Positions 26,137-35,448 of a stretch of 64,000 nt of DNA are shown here, piece after piece. Location of the stretch: positions 62,001-126,000 of the forward strand of contig NZ_JAKXMK010000004.1 of the NCBI RefSeq assembly GCF_022524485.1, in the 5' to 3' direction. Positions within the stretch are counted from its first letter, which is position 1. Every line of letters begins with the position of its first letter. The stretch comes from Pseudonocardia alaniniphila. GTDB lineage: Bacteria; Actinomycetota; Actinomycetes; Mycobacteriales; Pseudonocardiaceae. The translations under genes and the position numbers were made by a program. Under the pieces are notes generated by a model. It was not told the origin of the DNA, made no database searches, and was given only the letters and a program-made list of their open reading frames with translations.

Positions 26137-26826
26137 ATGGCAGGCGCCGGGCAGTTCTTCGACGCGCGCGAAATGTACACGTTGCACCGGATGTTTCGGC
26201 GCGAGTTCTCCCTCATGCCCCAGGTGGTCCAGTCCACAGGAAACAGCGGTCGGGAGCGCGTGGAGACCGTCGCCCGCCATATCGACTTCGTGACCAATGC
26301 CCTGCACGGTCACCACGAGTTCGAGGACGCGCAGGTCTGGCCGATCCTGCGGGAACGCGGTGCGGCCGACATCGTGCCGCACGTGCGTCACGTGGAGGAG
26401 CAGCACGAGGAGATCGACCGGGCTGCTGCGGAGCTCGAGGAATCGGTCACGTACTGGCGAGGCGACGCGACTGCCGGTGCACGCGAGCGGGTGAGCGCCG
26501 CCCTCGACCGCATGCTTCCCGTGCTCCTGGAGCACATGCGCTTCGAGGAGGAGAACGTGGTGCCGGTCATGGAGAAGTGCATCACGCTCGCCGAGTGGAA
26601 CCAGATGATCCAGGCCTCGGCGGCCGAGCACCTGGCCCCCACGGAGATGCCGCTCATGTTCGGCATGACGATGTACGAGGGTGACCCGGAGATCGTGGAC
26701 GCCGCCATCTCCAACATGCCCGCCGAAATAGGTCCGATCATTCGACGGACGGCAGCGCAGGCCTTTGCGATGCACGCCGAGAAAATCCACGGTATGGCCA
26801 CGCCGCCGCGCAGTACCCAAGTCTGA
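26137..26826 (+). CDS. Hemerythrin-domain protein
   Basis: This 229-residue helical protein carries the iron-ligand pattern of hemerythrin/HHE domains: His in YTLHRMFRREF, HIDFVTNALHGHHEFEDAQVWP, HVRHVEEQHEEID and VLLEHMRFEEENVVPVME. The C-terminal 70 residues (GMTMYEGDPEIVDAAISNMP) form an extra helical segment. ATG 26137 is preceded by AAAGG at modest distance. The 200 bp after the AraC gene holds no other gene. It likely binds a di-iron centre for O2, NO or redox sensing. Confidence 0.85.
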   Translation: MAGAGQFFDAREMYTLHRMFRREFSLMPQVVQSTGNSGRERVETVARHIDFVTNALHGHHEFEDAQVWPILRERGAADIVPHVRHVEEQHEEIDRAAAELEESVTYWRGDATAGARERVSAALDRMLPVLLEHMRFEEENVVPVMEKCITLAEWNQMIQASAAEHLAPTEMPLMFGMTMYEGDPEIVDAAISNMPAEIGPIIRRTAAQAFAMHAEKIHGMATPPRSTQV

Positions 26827-26971
26827 GCCAAGAGCGCGTTCGAGAAGTTGATGCCGGTTCTGAGAAGTCGCGTCGTGGACGTCCGATCCAGCGGCGTCGA
26901 CCTCGCAGGCGAGGAGTCGTGCGCTGGGGCGGCTAGGATTTCGTCGGTGGCCCGCCGGCCCTTGCGCACTT

Positions 26972-26985
26972 TATGATCTGTCATA
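26972..26985. promoter_or_regulatory. Operator-like dyad before the LLM oxidoreductase
   Basis: TATGA-TCTG-TCATA abuts the AGGAGA ribosome site of the 26996 gene. A bound repressor would block translation-start-proximal transcription. Seen in the sequence; no regulator is assigned. Confidence 0.4.
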
Positions 26986-26995
26986 GGAGATCTGC

Positions 26996-27850
26996 ATGAA
27001 AATTGGTATCGGGCTCCCCAACCAGGTCCACAATGTCCGGCCCGAGATGATTCCGCAATGGGCGGCCAAGGCCGAGGAGGCCGGGTTCTCCTCGCTCGGC
27101 ACCGTCGGTCGTTATGCCTTCCCAGGAGTGAGCGACACGGTCGCGCTCGCGGCGGCGGCGGGTGCCACCAGCAGGATCGGGCTGCTCAGCCACGTCATGC
27201 TCGCGCCGGTGTGGCCCGGGGAGCTGTTGGCCAAGGAGCTTGCCGGCATCGACGGCGTGTCCGGCCATCGGCTCACGGTCGGGATCGGTGTCGGTGGGCG
27301 CCCTGACGACTTCGTCGTGGACGGGTTCGGTGTGGCCGGCCGCGGCAAGCGGATGGACCGCGATCTCGAGGTCTACCGCAAGATCTGGAACGGTGAGTCC
27401 GTCGGAGGCGGGACCAACCCCGCCGTGCCCGCCGGCACCCGCCAGGTGCCGATGCTCTTCGGAGCCAACAGCGCGCCGGCGTACGCCCGCATGGCGCGCG
27501 AAGGGGTGGGTTACGTCGGCGGTGCGGTTCCGGCGCCCATGGTCGCCCCGTTCTTCGACGCGGCTCGGGCCGCATGGAAGGACGCGGGCCGCGAGGGTGA
27601 CCCGCGGCTCGTTGCGCTCGGCTACTTCGCCCTCGGCGACGTGGAGCAGGGGCGCGCCAACGTCAAGCACTACTACGACGTCACCGGTGAGGACTTCGCG
27701 AAGATCGTCGTGGACGGCGTGAGCGGCTCACGCGGAGCTGTGAAGGATGCCGTGCAGGCCTACACCGACCTCGGCGCCGACGAGTTCATCCTCATCGGCT
27801 CGACCGACGATGTGGACGAAGTCTCCCGCCTGGCCGAGATCGTTCTCTGA
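26996..27850 (+). CDS. LLM-class flavin/F420-dependent oxidoreductase
   Basis: This 284-residue luciferase-like monooxygenase barrel starts MKIGIGLPNQVHNV and contains WAAKAEEAGFSSLGTVGRY, IGLLSHVMLAPVWPGELLAKELAGID, LTVGIGVGGRPDDF and a C-terminal LGADEFILIGSTDDVDEV. It is at the short end for the family but complete. ATG 26996 has AGGAGA at 5 bases. Actinobacterial members mostly use F420; the substrate is unknown. It converges on the MFS gene 27874-29271. Confidence 0.87.
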   Translation: MKIGIGLPNQVHNVRPEMIPQWAAKAEEAGFSSLGTVGRYAFPGVSDTVALAAAAGATSRIGLLSHVMLAPVWPGELLAKELAGIDGVSGHRLTVGIGVGGRPDDFVVDGFGVAGRGKRMDRDLEVYRKIWNGESVGGGTNPAVPAGTRQVPMLFGANSAPAYARMAREGVGYVGGAVPAPMVAPFFDAARAAWKDAGREGDPRLVALGYFALGDVEQGRANVKHYYDVTGEDFAKIVVDGVSGSRGAVKDAVQAYTDLGADEFILIGSTDDVDEVSRLAEIVL

Positions 27851-27873
27851 GTCGTCGAGGGGGATCGGTCGGC

Positions 27874-29271
27874 TCACCGGCCGGCAGTCGCGGCGTCGAT
27901 ATTGCACGCCTCGCGCGAGACCAGGGCGCGGTCGCGGTGTTTGAAGATGCCGATCGTCTCCCGGGTGAACAGCGCCATCAGGATCGCGGCCAGTAGTTGC
28001 AGGGCGGCGAGGAAGTAGAGCCCGTAGTCGAACCCTCGGGCGCTGGCGAACCCCCCGCCGACGCCGATCAGCCAGCCCAGCAGGATCGGGGACAGGCCGC
28101 CGATTCCCTGGCCGACCATCTGCAGCCCGTTGCCGATCGCGACCGCGCCCTTCTCGCTGGAGTCGGACGACAGCGCGTACAGCACCGGGTAGATGCCGTT
28201 GGTGGCCATGCCCAGAAACAGCTGCACGCCGATGAGCCAGCCGAGGCTGATACCGATCTGCTGCAGCAGGATCAGCGCCACGGTCAGCCACAGGAAGCAG
28301 ATGATCAGCGTGTATTTGCGCCCGATGCGGTCGGAGACGGTTCCCCAGAGGATCTGGCCGATCCCACCGGTGATGGTGAACATCACGCTGTAGGCGGCCA
28401 CCTGGGCGAAGTCGTAGTGGGCGACGAACGCGAGGTAGAGCGGGATCCAGAAGTTGATCCCGGTGTAGATCGCCAGGCCGAGCCCGGACGCTATCGCGCT
28501 CACCAGCACGTTCGGGTTGCGCAGCGCACGGCCGACTGCCCCTGGCGCGGATCCGGCTGCATCCCGGTCGGCCGTGTCGCCTGCGACCGGGACGGTGAGG
28601 CCACGGCCGCGGGTGTCCGCGACGAAGGCGTCGAACCGGCCCTTGCTCGAGACCACCCAGTAGAAGATCAGAATCGGGATGGTGGCCAGCGGCAGCAACA
28701 GGAACACCAGGCGCCAGTTCGAGCTGCCGAAACTGGCCAGGATGGCGGCCACCGCCCAGCCGCCGATCAGCGATCCCCACGGGAACGCCGTGTGGTGCAG
28801 GCCCTGGGCGAACCCGCGGCGTTCCACCGGCCACCATTCCGCCACCGCGGTGACCTCGAGCGACTCGCCCGCCCCGCTGAATGCGTTCTTGACCGCCTGC
28901 AGGGTGAACAGGCTGACGAAGCTATGGGTCAGCCCGCCGATCCCGGTGAGCAGCGAGAACACCAGATAGCCGAGGGCCACCGGCAGCTCGCGGAACTTCC
29001 GCGCCCAGCCGTGCCCACCCCGGTCGGACCAGATCGACAGGGGGAGGACCAGGACGGCCTGGGCAAGCGTGAGGAATCCGGTGAACAGCCCGAGCTCGCC
29101 GGGTGTGATCCGAAATTCCTGGACGATGGACGGCTGGACGGCGAACACCAATTGGCGCATATTGCCGTTCATCGCGTAGACGAGCCACAGTGCGACCAGT
29201 GCGAGCCACGAGTATTTGAAGCCGATCCTGCCGCGACGCCGGCGCGGAGGTGCGAACTCGTCAAGTGCCAT
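27874..29271 (-). CDS. MFS transporter (12-helix, anion/aromatic acid-type)
   Basis: The 465-residue protein begins with a charged leader (PPRRRRGRIGF), then YSWLALVALWLVYAMNGNMRQLVFAVQPSIVQEF, an MFS motif-A region at LPLSIWSDRGGHGWARKF, a long central loop (about residues 200-240) and a second six-helix bundle with ILWGTVSDRIGRKYTLI. ATG 29271 is chosen because upstream codons lack a site and family similarity. It is divergent from nothing close and lies next to the IclR gene. Together with the IclR/SDR pair it suggests uptake of a small catabolic substrate. Confidence 0.87.
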   Translation of the reverse strand: MALDEFAPPRRRRGRIGFKYSWLALVALWLVYAMNGNMRQLVFAVQPSIVQEFRITPGELGLFTGFLTLAQAVLVLPLSIWSDRGGHGWARKFRELPVALGYLVFSLLTGIGGLTHSFVSLFTLQAVKNAFSGAGESLEVTAVAEWWPVERRGFAQGLHHTAFPWGSLIGGWAVAAILASFGSSNWRLVFLLLPLATIPILIFYWVVSSKGRFDAFVADTRGRGLTVPVAGDTADRDAAGSAPGAVGRALRNPNVLVSAIASGLGLAIYTGINFWIPLYLAFVAHYDFAQVAAYSVMFTITGGIGQILWGTVSDRIGRKYTLIICFLWLTVALILLQQIGISLGWLIGVQLFLGMATNGIYPVLYALSSDSSEKGAVAIGNGLQMVGQGIGGLSPILLGWLIGVGGGFASARGFDYGLYFLAALQLLAAILMALFTRETIGIFKHRDRALVSREACNIDAATAGR

Positions 29272-29468
29272 GCATGCAACCCCAATGTGACATGCCGCGG
29301 ACAACCCCCAGCTCGAGCCGGGGTCGGAGAGTCACTGCGACGTTGGGCTCAAACTAAGCGAGGCGATCCGCGAATTGCAATCCTGTGCCGTATAGCGAAA
29401 CGAGCTCCGGAAATGAGTGAACCACTGGCCACGCTCCGCAGCCGGGGGCGCCAGGTTCTCGGCGAGTG

Positions 29469-30245
29469 TCAGCCGGCTGCCGTGACGGGCCGCCAGCCGA
29501 GATGATGGCTTGCGCGATCGGCCACCGCGCACACGGTCTGGCTGAGTGTCTCCACCCCGGTCTCGCGCAGGCGCAACTCCGGCAGCATCACCGACAGGGC
29601 GGCCACCGCTTCGCCGGACGGCTTGCGCACCACCGCGCCGATCGCGCAGACGCCCGGGCGGAGGTAGTTGTCGTTCACCGCGTAGCCGACCCTGCGTGTC
29701 TCGACGAGGACGTCCCGGAGCGCCGAGGGATCGGTGATCGTGTCAGGTGCGTGACTGGTCAACGGTTCGGCCAGGTACTCGTCACGCAACTCGTCGTCCT
29801 CTGCCAGGATGGCCAGCCCTCCGGAGACCGCGTGCGGCGGCCAGACCGTGCCGATCTGCGCGACGCTGACGACCGCATGGCTCGACGGAATCGAGTCCAG
29901 GCAGACCGCGAACCGGCCGGCCATGACCGTCAGCAGGACCGTCTCCTGGGTTCTGGCGTACAGCTCTTCCTCGGCCCCGCGCAGTTCCTGGCGCAGGTCG
30001 ATCTCGCTGGACACCCGGGCGCCGAGGACCAGGCAGCGAGGGCCGAGCCGGTAGCGCGCGTCCTCCAGCTGTTCCAGGTAACCGTTGGCCTGCAGAGTGC
30101 GAGCGAGGCGGAACGCGGTGGCCTTCGAAGTGGTGAGCCGTGCGGCGAGCTCGGTGGCCCCCAGGGGCGGCCCTTCCGCGACGGCTTCGAGTAATCGGAG
30201 GGCGCGCCCCACGGACGACAGGCCCGACTCGGTCGATGGTGGCAC
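29469..30245 (-). CDS. IclR-family transcriptional regulator
   Basis: The 258-residue protein has an N-terminal winged helix (SVGRALRLLEAVAEGPPLGATELAARLTTSKATAFRLARTLQANGYLEQ) and the C-terminal IclR effector domain (ETVLLTVMAGRFAVCLDSIPSSH, HAVSGGLAILAE, GYAVNDNYLRPGVCAIGAVV). GTG 30245 is the start. It is divergent from an SDR gene 86 bp away over a strong dyad and is its probable regulator. A partial second IclR lies at the right end of the window. Confidence 0.9.
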   Translation of the reverse strand: MPPSTESGLSSVGRALRLLEAVAEGPPLGATELAARLTTSKATAFRLARTLQANGYLEQLEDARYRLGPRCLVLGARVSSEIDLRQELRGAEEELYARTQETVLLTVMAGRFAVCLDSIPSSHAVVSVAQIGTVWPPHAVSGGLAILAEDDELRDEYLAEPLTSHAPDTITDPSALRDVLVETRRVGYAVNDNYLRPGVCAIGAVVRKPSGEAVAALSVMLPELRLRETGVETLSQTVCAVADRASHHLGWRPVTAAG

Positions 30246-30273
30246 TTGTCAAGAATACGTGGCGCGGCAGGGG

Positions 30274-30811
30274 TAATTGCTAAGCTGCGCGAGGCGCATT
30301 TAGCATACCGAAATATGTGAAAGTGGGAGCAATGGACGATTTGCGACAGCTCGTCGGAAAGCGCGTGGTTCTCACGGGTGGCGCGACGAACATCGGCCGG
30401 GCGACCGCATTGCTGTTCGCCGAGCACGGAGCGCGCCTGGTGATCGGTGATCTCAACGCCGAGGGGGCTGACGAGACCGTCCGTGCGATCACCGACAAGG
30501 GTGGCGAGGCATCCTTCGTGCACACCGACGTCGCCGACGAGGAGTCGGTGGCCCGGCTGATCGAGACGAGTGCCGAGCGTCTTTCCGGTGTCGACGCGGC
30601 CTTCTTCAACGCGGGACTGCAGCGTTCCGGCCCCGTGACGGAGTTCAGCACCGACGACTGGGACGCCCTGTTCCGGGTCAATCCGCGACACTGCTTCCTG
30701 GGCGCCAAGTATGTGACGCCCCACCTCGAGGCAGCGGGCGGCGGCGTGATCGTCTTCACGGCCTCGCTGGCCGCGGTGAAGGGTGGTCCGGGGCTCACCG
30801 CGTACTCGGCT
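30274..30811 (+). repeat. Left direct repeat: SDR promoter and gene segment duplicated at 59953-60330
   Basis: Positions 30274-30331 match 59953-60010 with 3 differences in 58. Positions 30496-30811 match 60015-60330 collinearly, with about 21 differences in 316 by hand count. The right copy lacks the intervening 164 bp. Both copies have the same orientation, and the polyketide cluster lies between them. Confidence 0.9.
30279..30304. promoter_or_regulatory. IclR-type operator dyad in the IclR/SDR intergenic region
   Basis: TGCGC-GAG-GCGCA (30286-30298) is nested in outer arms GCTAA (30279-30283) and TTAGC (30300-30304). In the copy at 59958-59983 the right inner arm has mutated (GCGCA to ACACA) while the outer arms persist. 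Confidence 0.6.
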
Positions 30812-31099
30812 TCCAAGGGAGCGATCGTCGCCTTCGGCAGGGCTCTGGCAATGGAGCTCGCCCCGGCAGGCATCCGGGTGAACACCATCTGCCCCGGTTG
30901 GGTGGACACCCCGTTCAACGATCCGGCCGTCGACTTCATGGGCGGGCGCGAGGCCCAGGACGAGCTGGTCCGGCGGATGGTGCCGCTGGGCCGGCAGGCG
31001 ACGCCGGAAGAGATCGCGTCGAGCGTGCTGTACCTGGTCTCGGATGCGTCCTCGTACATGACCGGCCAGATCCTGCTGGTGGACGGCGGCGTGGCGTAG
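30332..31099 (+). CDS. Short-chain dehydrogenase/reductase (SDR)
   Basis: This 255-residue classical SDR has the cofactor motif VVLTGGATNIGRATALLF, acidic GDLNAEG, FFNAGLQ, the catalytic Ser region VFTASLAAVKGGPG, YSASKGAIVAFGRALAMELAPAG with catalytic Tyr and Lys, and the C-terminal GQILLVDGG. The Asp in VIGDLN suggests NAD preference. ATG 30332 follows GTGGGAGC. A degraded copy of this gene and its promoter lies at 59953-60330. Confidence 0.92.
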   Translation: MDDLRQLVGKRVVLTGGATNIGRATALLFAEHGARLVIGDLNAEGADETVRAITDKGGEASFVHTDVADEESVARLIETSAERLSGVDAAFFNAGLQRSGPVTEFSTDDWDALFRVNPRHCFLGAKYVTPHLEAAGGGVIVFTASLAAVKGGPGLTAYSASKGAIVAFGRALAMELAPAGIRVNTICPGWVDTPFNDPAVDFMGGREAQDELVRRMVPLGRQATPEEIASSVLYLVSDASSYMTGQILLVDGGVA

Positions 31100-31302
31100 C
31101 GGCCCCCACCCTCCGGGGATCGGGGCGGTGTCGTTTGTCCGGTGTTGATCATCACGCGGCCACGTCAACGCCACGGCATACCGACGTGACGGCTGCGAGA
31201 GGCAGACGGCGCGCCGGAACGCCGGTCAGCGCGACGTGGTTCGACGTCCGGCGACCAGCTCACGAGCGGCGGCGGCAAGGCTCGCGAGGTTGCACGGCCA
31301 CC

Positions 31303-31632
31303 TCATCCATCCGGCCTGCGGCGTTGCCACCGTGTCAACACCGCGCCGGGCACCAGGCCGGGCAGGATCGCTGCTTGCCCCGGGAAGTCGCTGATGTCGG
31401 CCAGCCGCTCCAGCTCGACGAGCTGCGCCCGTGCCTGCTCCCAGGTGATCGGCTCGCGGCCTGGGGTGGCCTCGCCCAGATCGATGTCGGTCAGCGCCAG
31501 CTCGACGGCCGGCACCCCGGACCACGCCTGCTCCAGGTCCCGGTCGCCGACCGTGTCGGGGAAGCTCGCGCGACTCTCCAACCGGGCCACCCGTCGCCCT
31601 CGCCTACGCCCCCGTCGTGACCGGAGAGCCAC
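31303..31632 (-). CDS. Hypothetical protein or gene remnant
   Basis: An open frame of up to 109 codons ends in a sequence that looks like real protein: VPAVELALTDIDLGEATPGREPITWEQARAQLVELERLADISDFPGQAA, with normal amino-acid balance. The first 25 codons are Arg-rich and unlikely to be translated. I do not recognise the family. It lies between the SDR gene and the thioesterase at the left border of the polyketide cluster and may be the C-terminal remnant of a lost gene. The rest of 31100-31635 shows no gene. Confidence 0.3.
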   Translation of the reverse strand: MALRSRRGRRRGRRVARLESRASFPDTVGDRDLEQAWSGVPAVELALTDIDLGEATPGREPITWEQARAQLVELERLADISDFPGQAAILPGLVPGAVLTRWQRRRPDG

Positions 31633-31635
31633 GGC

Positions 31636-32421
31636 TCATGTCGATGAACGGGGAGGGATGCGATCGCTCGGCGCCCGCGAGAAGAGCTCGTGCCTGATCG
31701 CGGCGAGGACCTGGTCTGTTCGCGAGTCGAGGTAGAAGTGGCCGCCCGGATGCCGGGTGAGGGTGCAGATCCCGGTCGTGTGCGCGGCCCAGGCGCGCGC
31801 CTCGTCCTCCGTCACCCGGGGGTCGTCGTCGCCGACGTGAACGTGCAGCGGTGAGCTGATCGGTCCGCTGCCCCGCCAGCGGTAGGTCTCCGCGGCCCGG
31901 AAGTCCGCGCGCACCGCCGGCAGGGCCAGGCGCAGGAGCTCCTTCTCGGCCAGTACCCGCGGGTCGGTGCCGCCGAGCTTCCCGATCTCGGCGACGAGCG
32001 CGTCGTCGCCGAGGCTGTGCACGCTGTCGTCACGGGGCCGGGAGGGGGCCCGGCGACCGCTGACGAACACCGCGAGCGGCGCCCGGCCGAGTCCCTCCAG
32101 CCGGCAGGCGACCTCGAACGCGACCGACGCGCCCAGGCTGTGGCCGAACAGGGCCACCGGCCGGTCGTCGGCTGCCGTCATCGGCCCGACGACCGCATCG
32201 GCGAGCTCGTCGACCGAGGACAAGCAGGGTTCCCGGAAGCGGTCTTGACGGCCGGGGTACTGGATGGCCGTCACCTCCACAGCGGGCGCCGAGGCCCGCG
32301 CGAGCGGGCCGAAGTAGCTCGCCGTCCCGCCCGCGTGGGGGAAGCAGACGAGACGCACGGGTGCGTCCGGCGCGGGGTGGAACACCCGGGCCCACTGTCG
32401 CCGCTCGGCGTCCTGCGGCAT
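31636..32421 (-). CDS. Type II thioesterase (alpha/beta hydrolase)
   Basis: The 261-residue protein has the TEII pattern: VRLVCFPHAGGTASYFGPLARA, YPGRQDRFREP, nucleophile VALFGHSLGASVAFEVACRLE, PLHVHVGDDDPRV with the Asp, and HPGGHFYLDSRTDQ with the catalytic His. Type II thioesterases remove stalled acyl groups from carrier proteins of PKS or NRPS lines. ATG 32421 follows GGGAG, 15 bp after the stop of the LuxR-type regulator, so the two form an operon. This supports the polyketide cluster being a functional assembly line. Confidence 0.92.
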   Translation of the reverse strand: MPQDAERRQWARVFHPAPDAPVRLVCFPHAGGTASYFGPLARASAPAVEVTAIQYPGRQDRFREPCLSSVDELADAVVGPMTAADDRPVALFGHSLGASVAFEVACRLEGLGRAPLAVFVSGRRAPSRPRDDSVHSLGDDALVAEIGKLGGTDPRVLAEKELLRLALPAVRADFRAAETYRWRGSGPISSPLHVHVGDDDPRVTEDEARAWAAHTTGICTLTRHPGGHFYLDSRTDQVLAAIRHELFSRAPSDRIPPRSST

Positions 32422-32435
32422 CACACGCTCCCGTT

Positions 32436-35171
32436 CTACGACGTCAGGCTGAGCATCGCGGTGGAGCGGCAGAGCCTGGCCAGCTCGCGCCGCCGCTTGA
32501 CCTCCAGCTTCCGGTACACGCTGGTGAGGTGCTGTTCCACGGTGCTGACCGTGACGAACAGCCGGTCGGAGATCTCGCGGTTGGTGCGGCCCTGCACCAC
32601 GAGCTCCACCACCCGCGACTCCGCCCAGGTGAGCACCGCTGTGCCGCCCGACGGCGTGGTCATGCTGAGGATCTCCGGTTGCTGCTCGGTGCTGGGGGCG
32701 GGCGTGAGCTGCTCGACGAGCTGCCGGGCGCCGCACTCCTGGGCGAGCCGTCGTGCACGAGACCGCTTATCCCTGGCCGCGCCGCTCTCACCACGGCGTT
32801 CGTGGCACTCGCTGATCCGGGCCAGCGTGCGGGCGGACTCCAGGTCGTTGCCGGCCTCGTCGAACAGGGCGAGTGCCTCGTCGAGCAGCCGAAGAGTGGT
32901 GTCGGAGAAGGTGAGCGACGCCGTCAGCCGCAGGGCGAGCCCGCGGGCCACGCCGCTGTCGGAGTCGTCGAGCTGCTCGCGCAGCAGCGCGCGCGCCTCG
33001 GCCTCGCGGCCCAGCGCCAGCAGGGCCTGCGCCGCGCCGTACCGCCAGGCGACCCCGTCGTGGTTCAGGCCCCATCGGGCGATGAGCCGGCCACAGGTGC
33101 GGAAGTCCTCCAGCGCCGCCGCGCACTGCCCCAGCGCCAGCTGGTGGCCGCCCCGCGCGAACAGGTAGGCCAGGCCGAACACCGACTCGTACAGCGCGTC
33201 GGGCACCGGGACGGCGGCCAGCTCCGCGGCCGCGGCGTCCCGGCCGGCCTCCGTGGTGGCCCGGATCAGGGTGGCCAGCGGCCGCCCGATGCCGACCCCC
33301 CACGCATCGGTGGGGACCGCGTCGAGCGCGTCGCGCGCGTCGCGTTCGGCGTCGGCGATCCGGCCGCGGCTCAGGTGGGAGTCGGCCCGGGCGGCCAGGA
33401 ACACGGCTGTCTGGCCCGGGGAGCTGCGGGCCGTGGCGGCGTCGACGAGCCGGTCGAACACCGACGGTGACGGGAGCCGGTCGGCCCATGCCATCGCCGT
33501 CAGCGCGACGAACACGGCGCGGGCGTCGCGGGCGGGCAGCACGGTCGGCCGCAGCAGCAGGTTGTGCGCCATCTCGGCCGTGGCGGCCGTCCAGCCCTCC
33601 TGGAGCAACGAGTGGGCGAAGGCGAGCATCTCCACCCGGAAGCGCGCGGGGAAGCGGCGGGGACCGAGGTCCGGTCCGGGGCCCGCCACGCGGCCGGGTT
33701 CACCGGCGAGATCGGGGAAGACGGTGGTGAGCAGCATGCGACAGCTGTCCAGCTCGACTGCGCCGCGCCCGGTGGCGGCGGGCCCGCCCGTCACCCGGTT
33801 CATCAGCTCGCTGCACGCCTCGGGTCCACCGTGCCAGCCGATGATCTCCACCAGCTCGGCGATCTCGTGCGGCCGCAGCCGGCGCTCCAGTATCGCGGAG
33901 GTCACCGAGGGGAGCCTCCGGACCGCCGACGCCGGGACGACCTGCAGCTCCACGCGCATCAACGCGAGGTCGATGTCGGCGCGCAGGTCGGGGTCCCGTG
34001 CCCAGCGGCGGGCGAGGTCCAGGCACCGTCGCGCCTCGTGGGTGTCGTCGTCGGCCAGGTGCTCGGAGGTCTCCACCAGTGCCTCCACCATCTCGCGGTC
34101 GGGGGCGCGGCCGGCGCGCATGGCGTGGCCGGCCACGGCCGAGGCCGGTGCCCGCCGCCGCAACAGGTGACGCGCTGCCCGCAGGTGCCAGTCGACCTGC
34201 TCCTCCTCGTTCATGTCCGCCTCGACCTCGTCGCGCACGGTCGCATCGCGGAACGCGCCGGCGCGGAGCAGCCCGACGCTCTCGAGGTCGTCGACGACCC
34301 GGCCGAGGGAGGCGGGCGGGACGCCCAGCATGTCCGGCAGGTCGGCGACCTCCAGGTGGTCACCCAGCACGGCGGCCGCGCGCAGCACGTGGACGGTGGG
34401 CGGGTCCAGCGATCGGAGCATCCCCCGGACGACGGCGTGGAACTCGGGCGACGGCCGGTCGTCGCGGGCGGCGATCGAGGGGGCCAGCGCCCGGAGCAGA
34501 AGGGGGTTCCCCGCGGTGACCCGCCAACACTCCTCGACGCCCGGGGCGTGCGGCGGCACCCGGTACTCGACGTCGAGCAGCTCGCGGACGGCGTCGCGGG
34601 AGAGGTTGGCCGTGCCGACGGTGCGGGCGCCCGAGCTGTGGAGGAGCTCGTCGAGCAGTTCGGAGCGGCGCCGCCCGGTGGCTGTGCGCTCGGTCAGCAC
34701 CACGAGGATGCGGACCCATGGCGCCTGGCTCGCGATCCGCAGCAGGTGACGTATCGACCACTGGTCCGCGCGGTGGACGTCGTCCACCGCGATCACGACG
34801 GGCCGAACCCGGGCGAGTGCGGTGATCGCTCCGGCCGGGATCGTCACATCCGGCTCGGCCGGAGCCCCCCCGACGTCGTCGTCGGGTTCCGGATCGACCC
34901 CTGCCGGCAGGTCGTCCCAGACGCCGGCCTGCGCCGACCTCAGCAGGCGCCCCATCGCGGCCAGTGGCATCTCCTGTTCGGCTCGGGTGCAGGACACGGA
35001 GAGCACCGCGGCCCCCGTGGCCTCGGCCATGGCGCAGAACTCCTGCAGCAGCGCCGACTTCCCGCTCCCCGCGGGTCCGTGGACGTGGACGACACCCCCG
35101 TTCCCACCACGGCATTCGTCCCACAGCGCCCGAAGGCGATCGGTCTGTACGGTCCGTTCGAACAGAATCAT
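32436..35171 (-). CDS. LuxR-family LAL-type transcriptional regulator (ATP-binding)
   Basis: This 911-residue regulator starts MILFERTVQTDRLRALWDEC. It has an N-terminal AAA-type domain with Walker A GPAGSGKSALLQ, Walker B VVIAVDDVHRADQ and a long helical middle. The C-terminal LuxR HTH is TWAESRVVELVVQGRTNREISDRLFVTVSTVEQHLTSVYRKLEVKRRREL. Large ATP-binding regulators of this kind are cluster-situated activators in many actinomycete polyketide clusters. ATG 35171 is preceded by AGGAA. A perfect 13-bp inverted repeat lies in its leader. The thioesterase gene follows 15 bp downstream. Confidence 0.93.
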   Translation of the reverse strand: MILFERTVQTDRLRALWDECRGGNGGVVHVHGPAGSGKSALLQEFCAMAEATGAAVLSVSCTRAEQEMPLAAMGRLLRSAQAGVWDDLPAGVDPEPDDDVGGAPAEPDVTIPAGAITALARVRPVVIAVDDVHRADQWSIRHLLRIASQAPWVRILVVLTERTATGRRRSELLDELLHSSGARTVGTANLSRDAVRELLDVEYRVPPHAPGVEECWRVTAGNPLLLRALAPSIAARDDRPSPEFHAVVRGMLRSLDPPTVHVLRAAAVLGDHLEVADLPDMLGVPPASLGRVVDDLESVGLLRAGAFRDATVRDEVEADMNEEEQVDWHLRAARHLLRRRAPASAVAGHAMRAGRAPDREMVEALVETSEHLADDDTHEARRCLDLARRWARDPDLRADIDLALMRVELQVVPASAVRRLPSVTSAILERRLRPHEIAELVEIIGWHGGPEACSELMNRVTGGPAATGRGAVELDSCRMLLTTVFPDLAGEPGRVAGPGPDLGPRRFPARFRVEMLAFAHSLLQEGWTAATAEMAHNLLLRPTVLPARDARAVFVALTAMAWADRLPSPSVFDRLVDAATARSSPGQTAVFLAARADSHLSRGRIADAERDARDALDAVPTDAWGVGIGRPLATLIRATTEAGRDAAAAELAAVPVPDALYESVFGLAYLFARGGHQLALGQCAAALEDFRTCGRLIARWGLNHDGVAWRYGAAQALLALGREAEARALLREQLDDSDSGVARGLALRLTASLTFSDTTLRLLDEALALFDEAGNDLESARTLARISECHERRGESGAARDKRSRARRLAQECGARQLVEQLTPAPSTEQQPEILSMTTPSGGTAVLTWAESRVVELVVQGRTNREISDRLFVTVSTVEQHLTSVYRKLEVKRRRELARLCRSTAMLSLTS

Positions 35172-35200
35172 CGTCTGCCCGTTCCTGGTGTGGCCCCCAC

Positions 35201-35229
35201 GAGCCGGCACGTCGGTGACGTGCCGGCTC
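35201..35229. promoter_or_regulatory. Perfect 13-bp inverted repeat in the LAL regulator leader
   Basis: Arms 35201-35213 and 35217-35229 (GAGCCGGCACGTC and its exact complement) are separated by GGT. The element ends 30 bp before the regulator ATG. It could be an operator or, in RNA, a very stable hairpin near the ribosome site that would affect translation. Confidence 0.65.
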
Positions 35230-35425
35230 CCATCGGATCGATCGGACCCGTGCCCAGCCCCCTGGCGCGGGCGTCGTGCCGGCTCGGTCGGGGTGCAGCA
35301 CGCCGGTCGGTCGCGTCGCCCGTGGACTTCGGCGGTGATCACGGGGAACGCGCTTGCCGGGGGCTCCCACTGCGCTGTGAGCGTCTCGACCGTGGTCCGG
35401 ATGGTTTCAGGTAGTAATGTCCGTT

Positions 35426-35448
35426 CTGCCCGAAAAATATGAGGGCAG
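35426..35448. promoter_or_regulatory. Dyad over an AT-rich promoter core between LAL and TetR genes
   Basis: CTGCCC (35426-35431) and GGGCAG (35443-35448) flank GAAAAATATGA, the most AT-rich stretch of this 347-bp divergent region. This is a plausible promoter/operator for the TetR gene at 35519, the LAL gene at 35171, or both. Confidence 0.45.
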
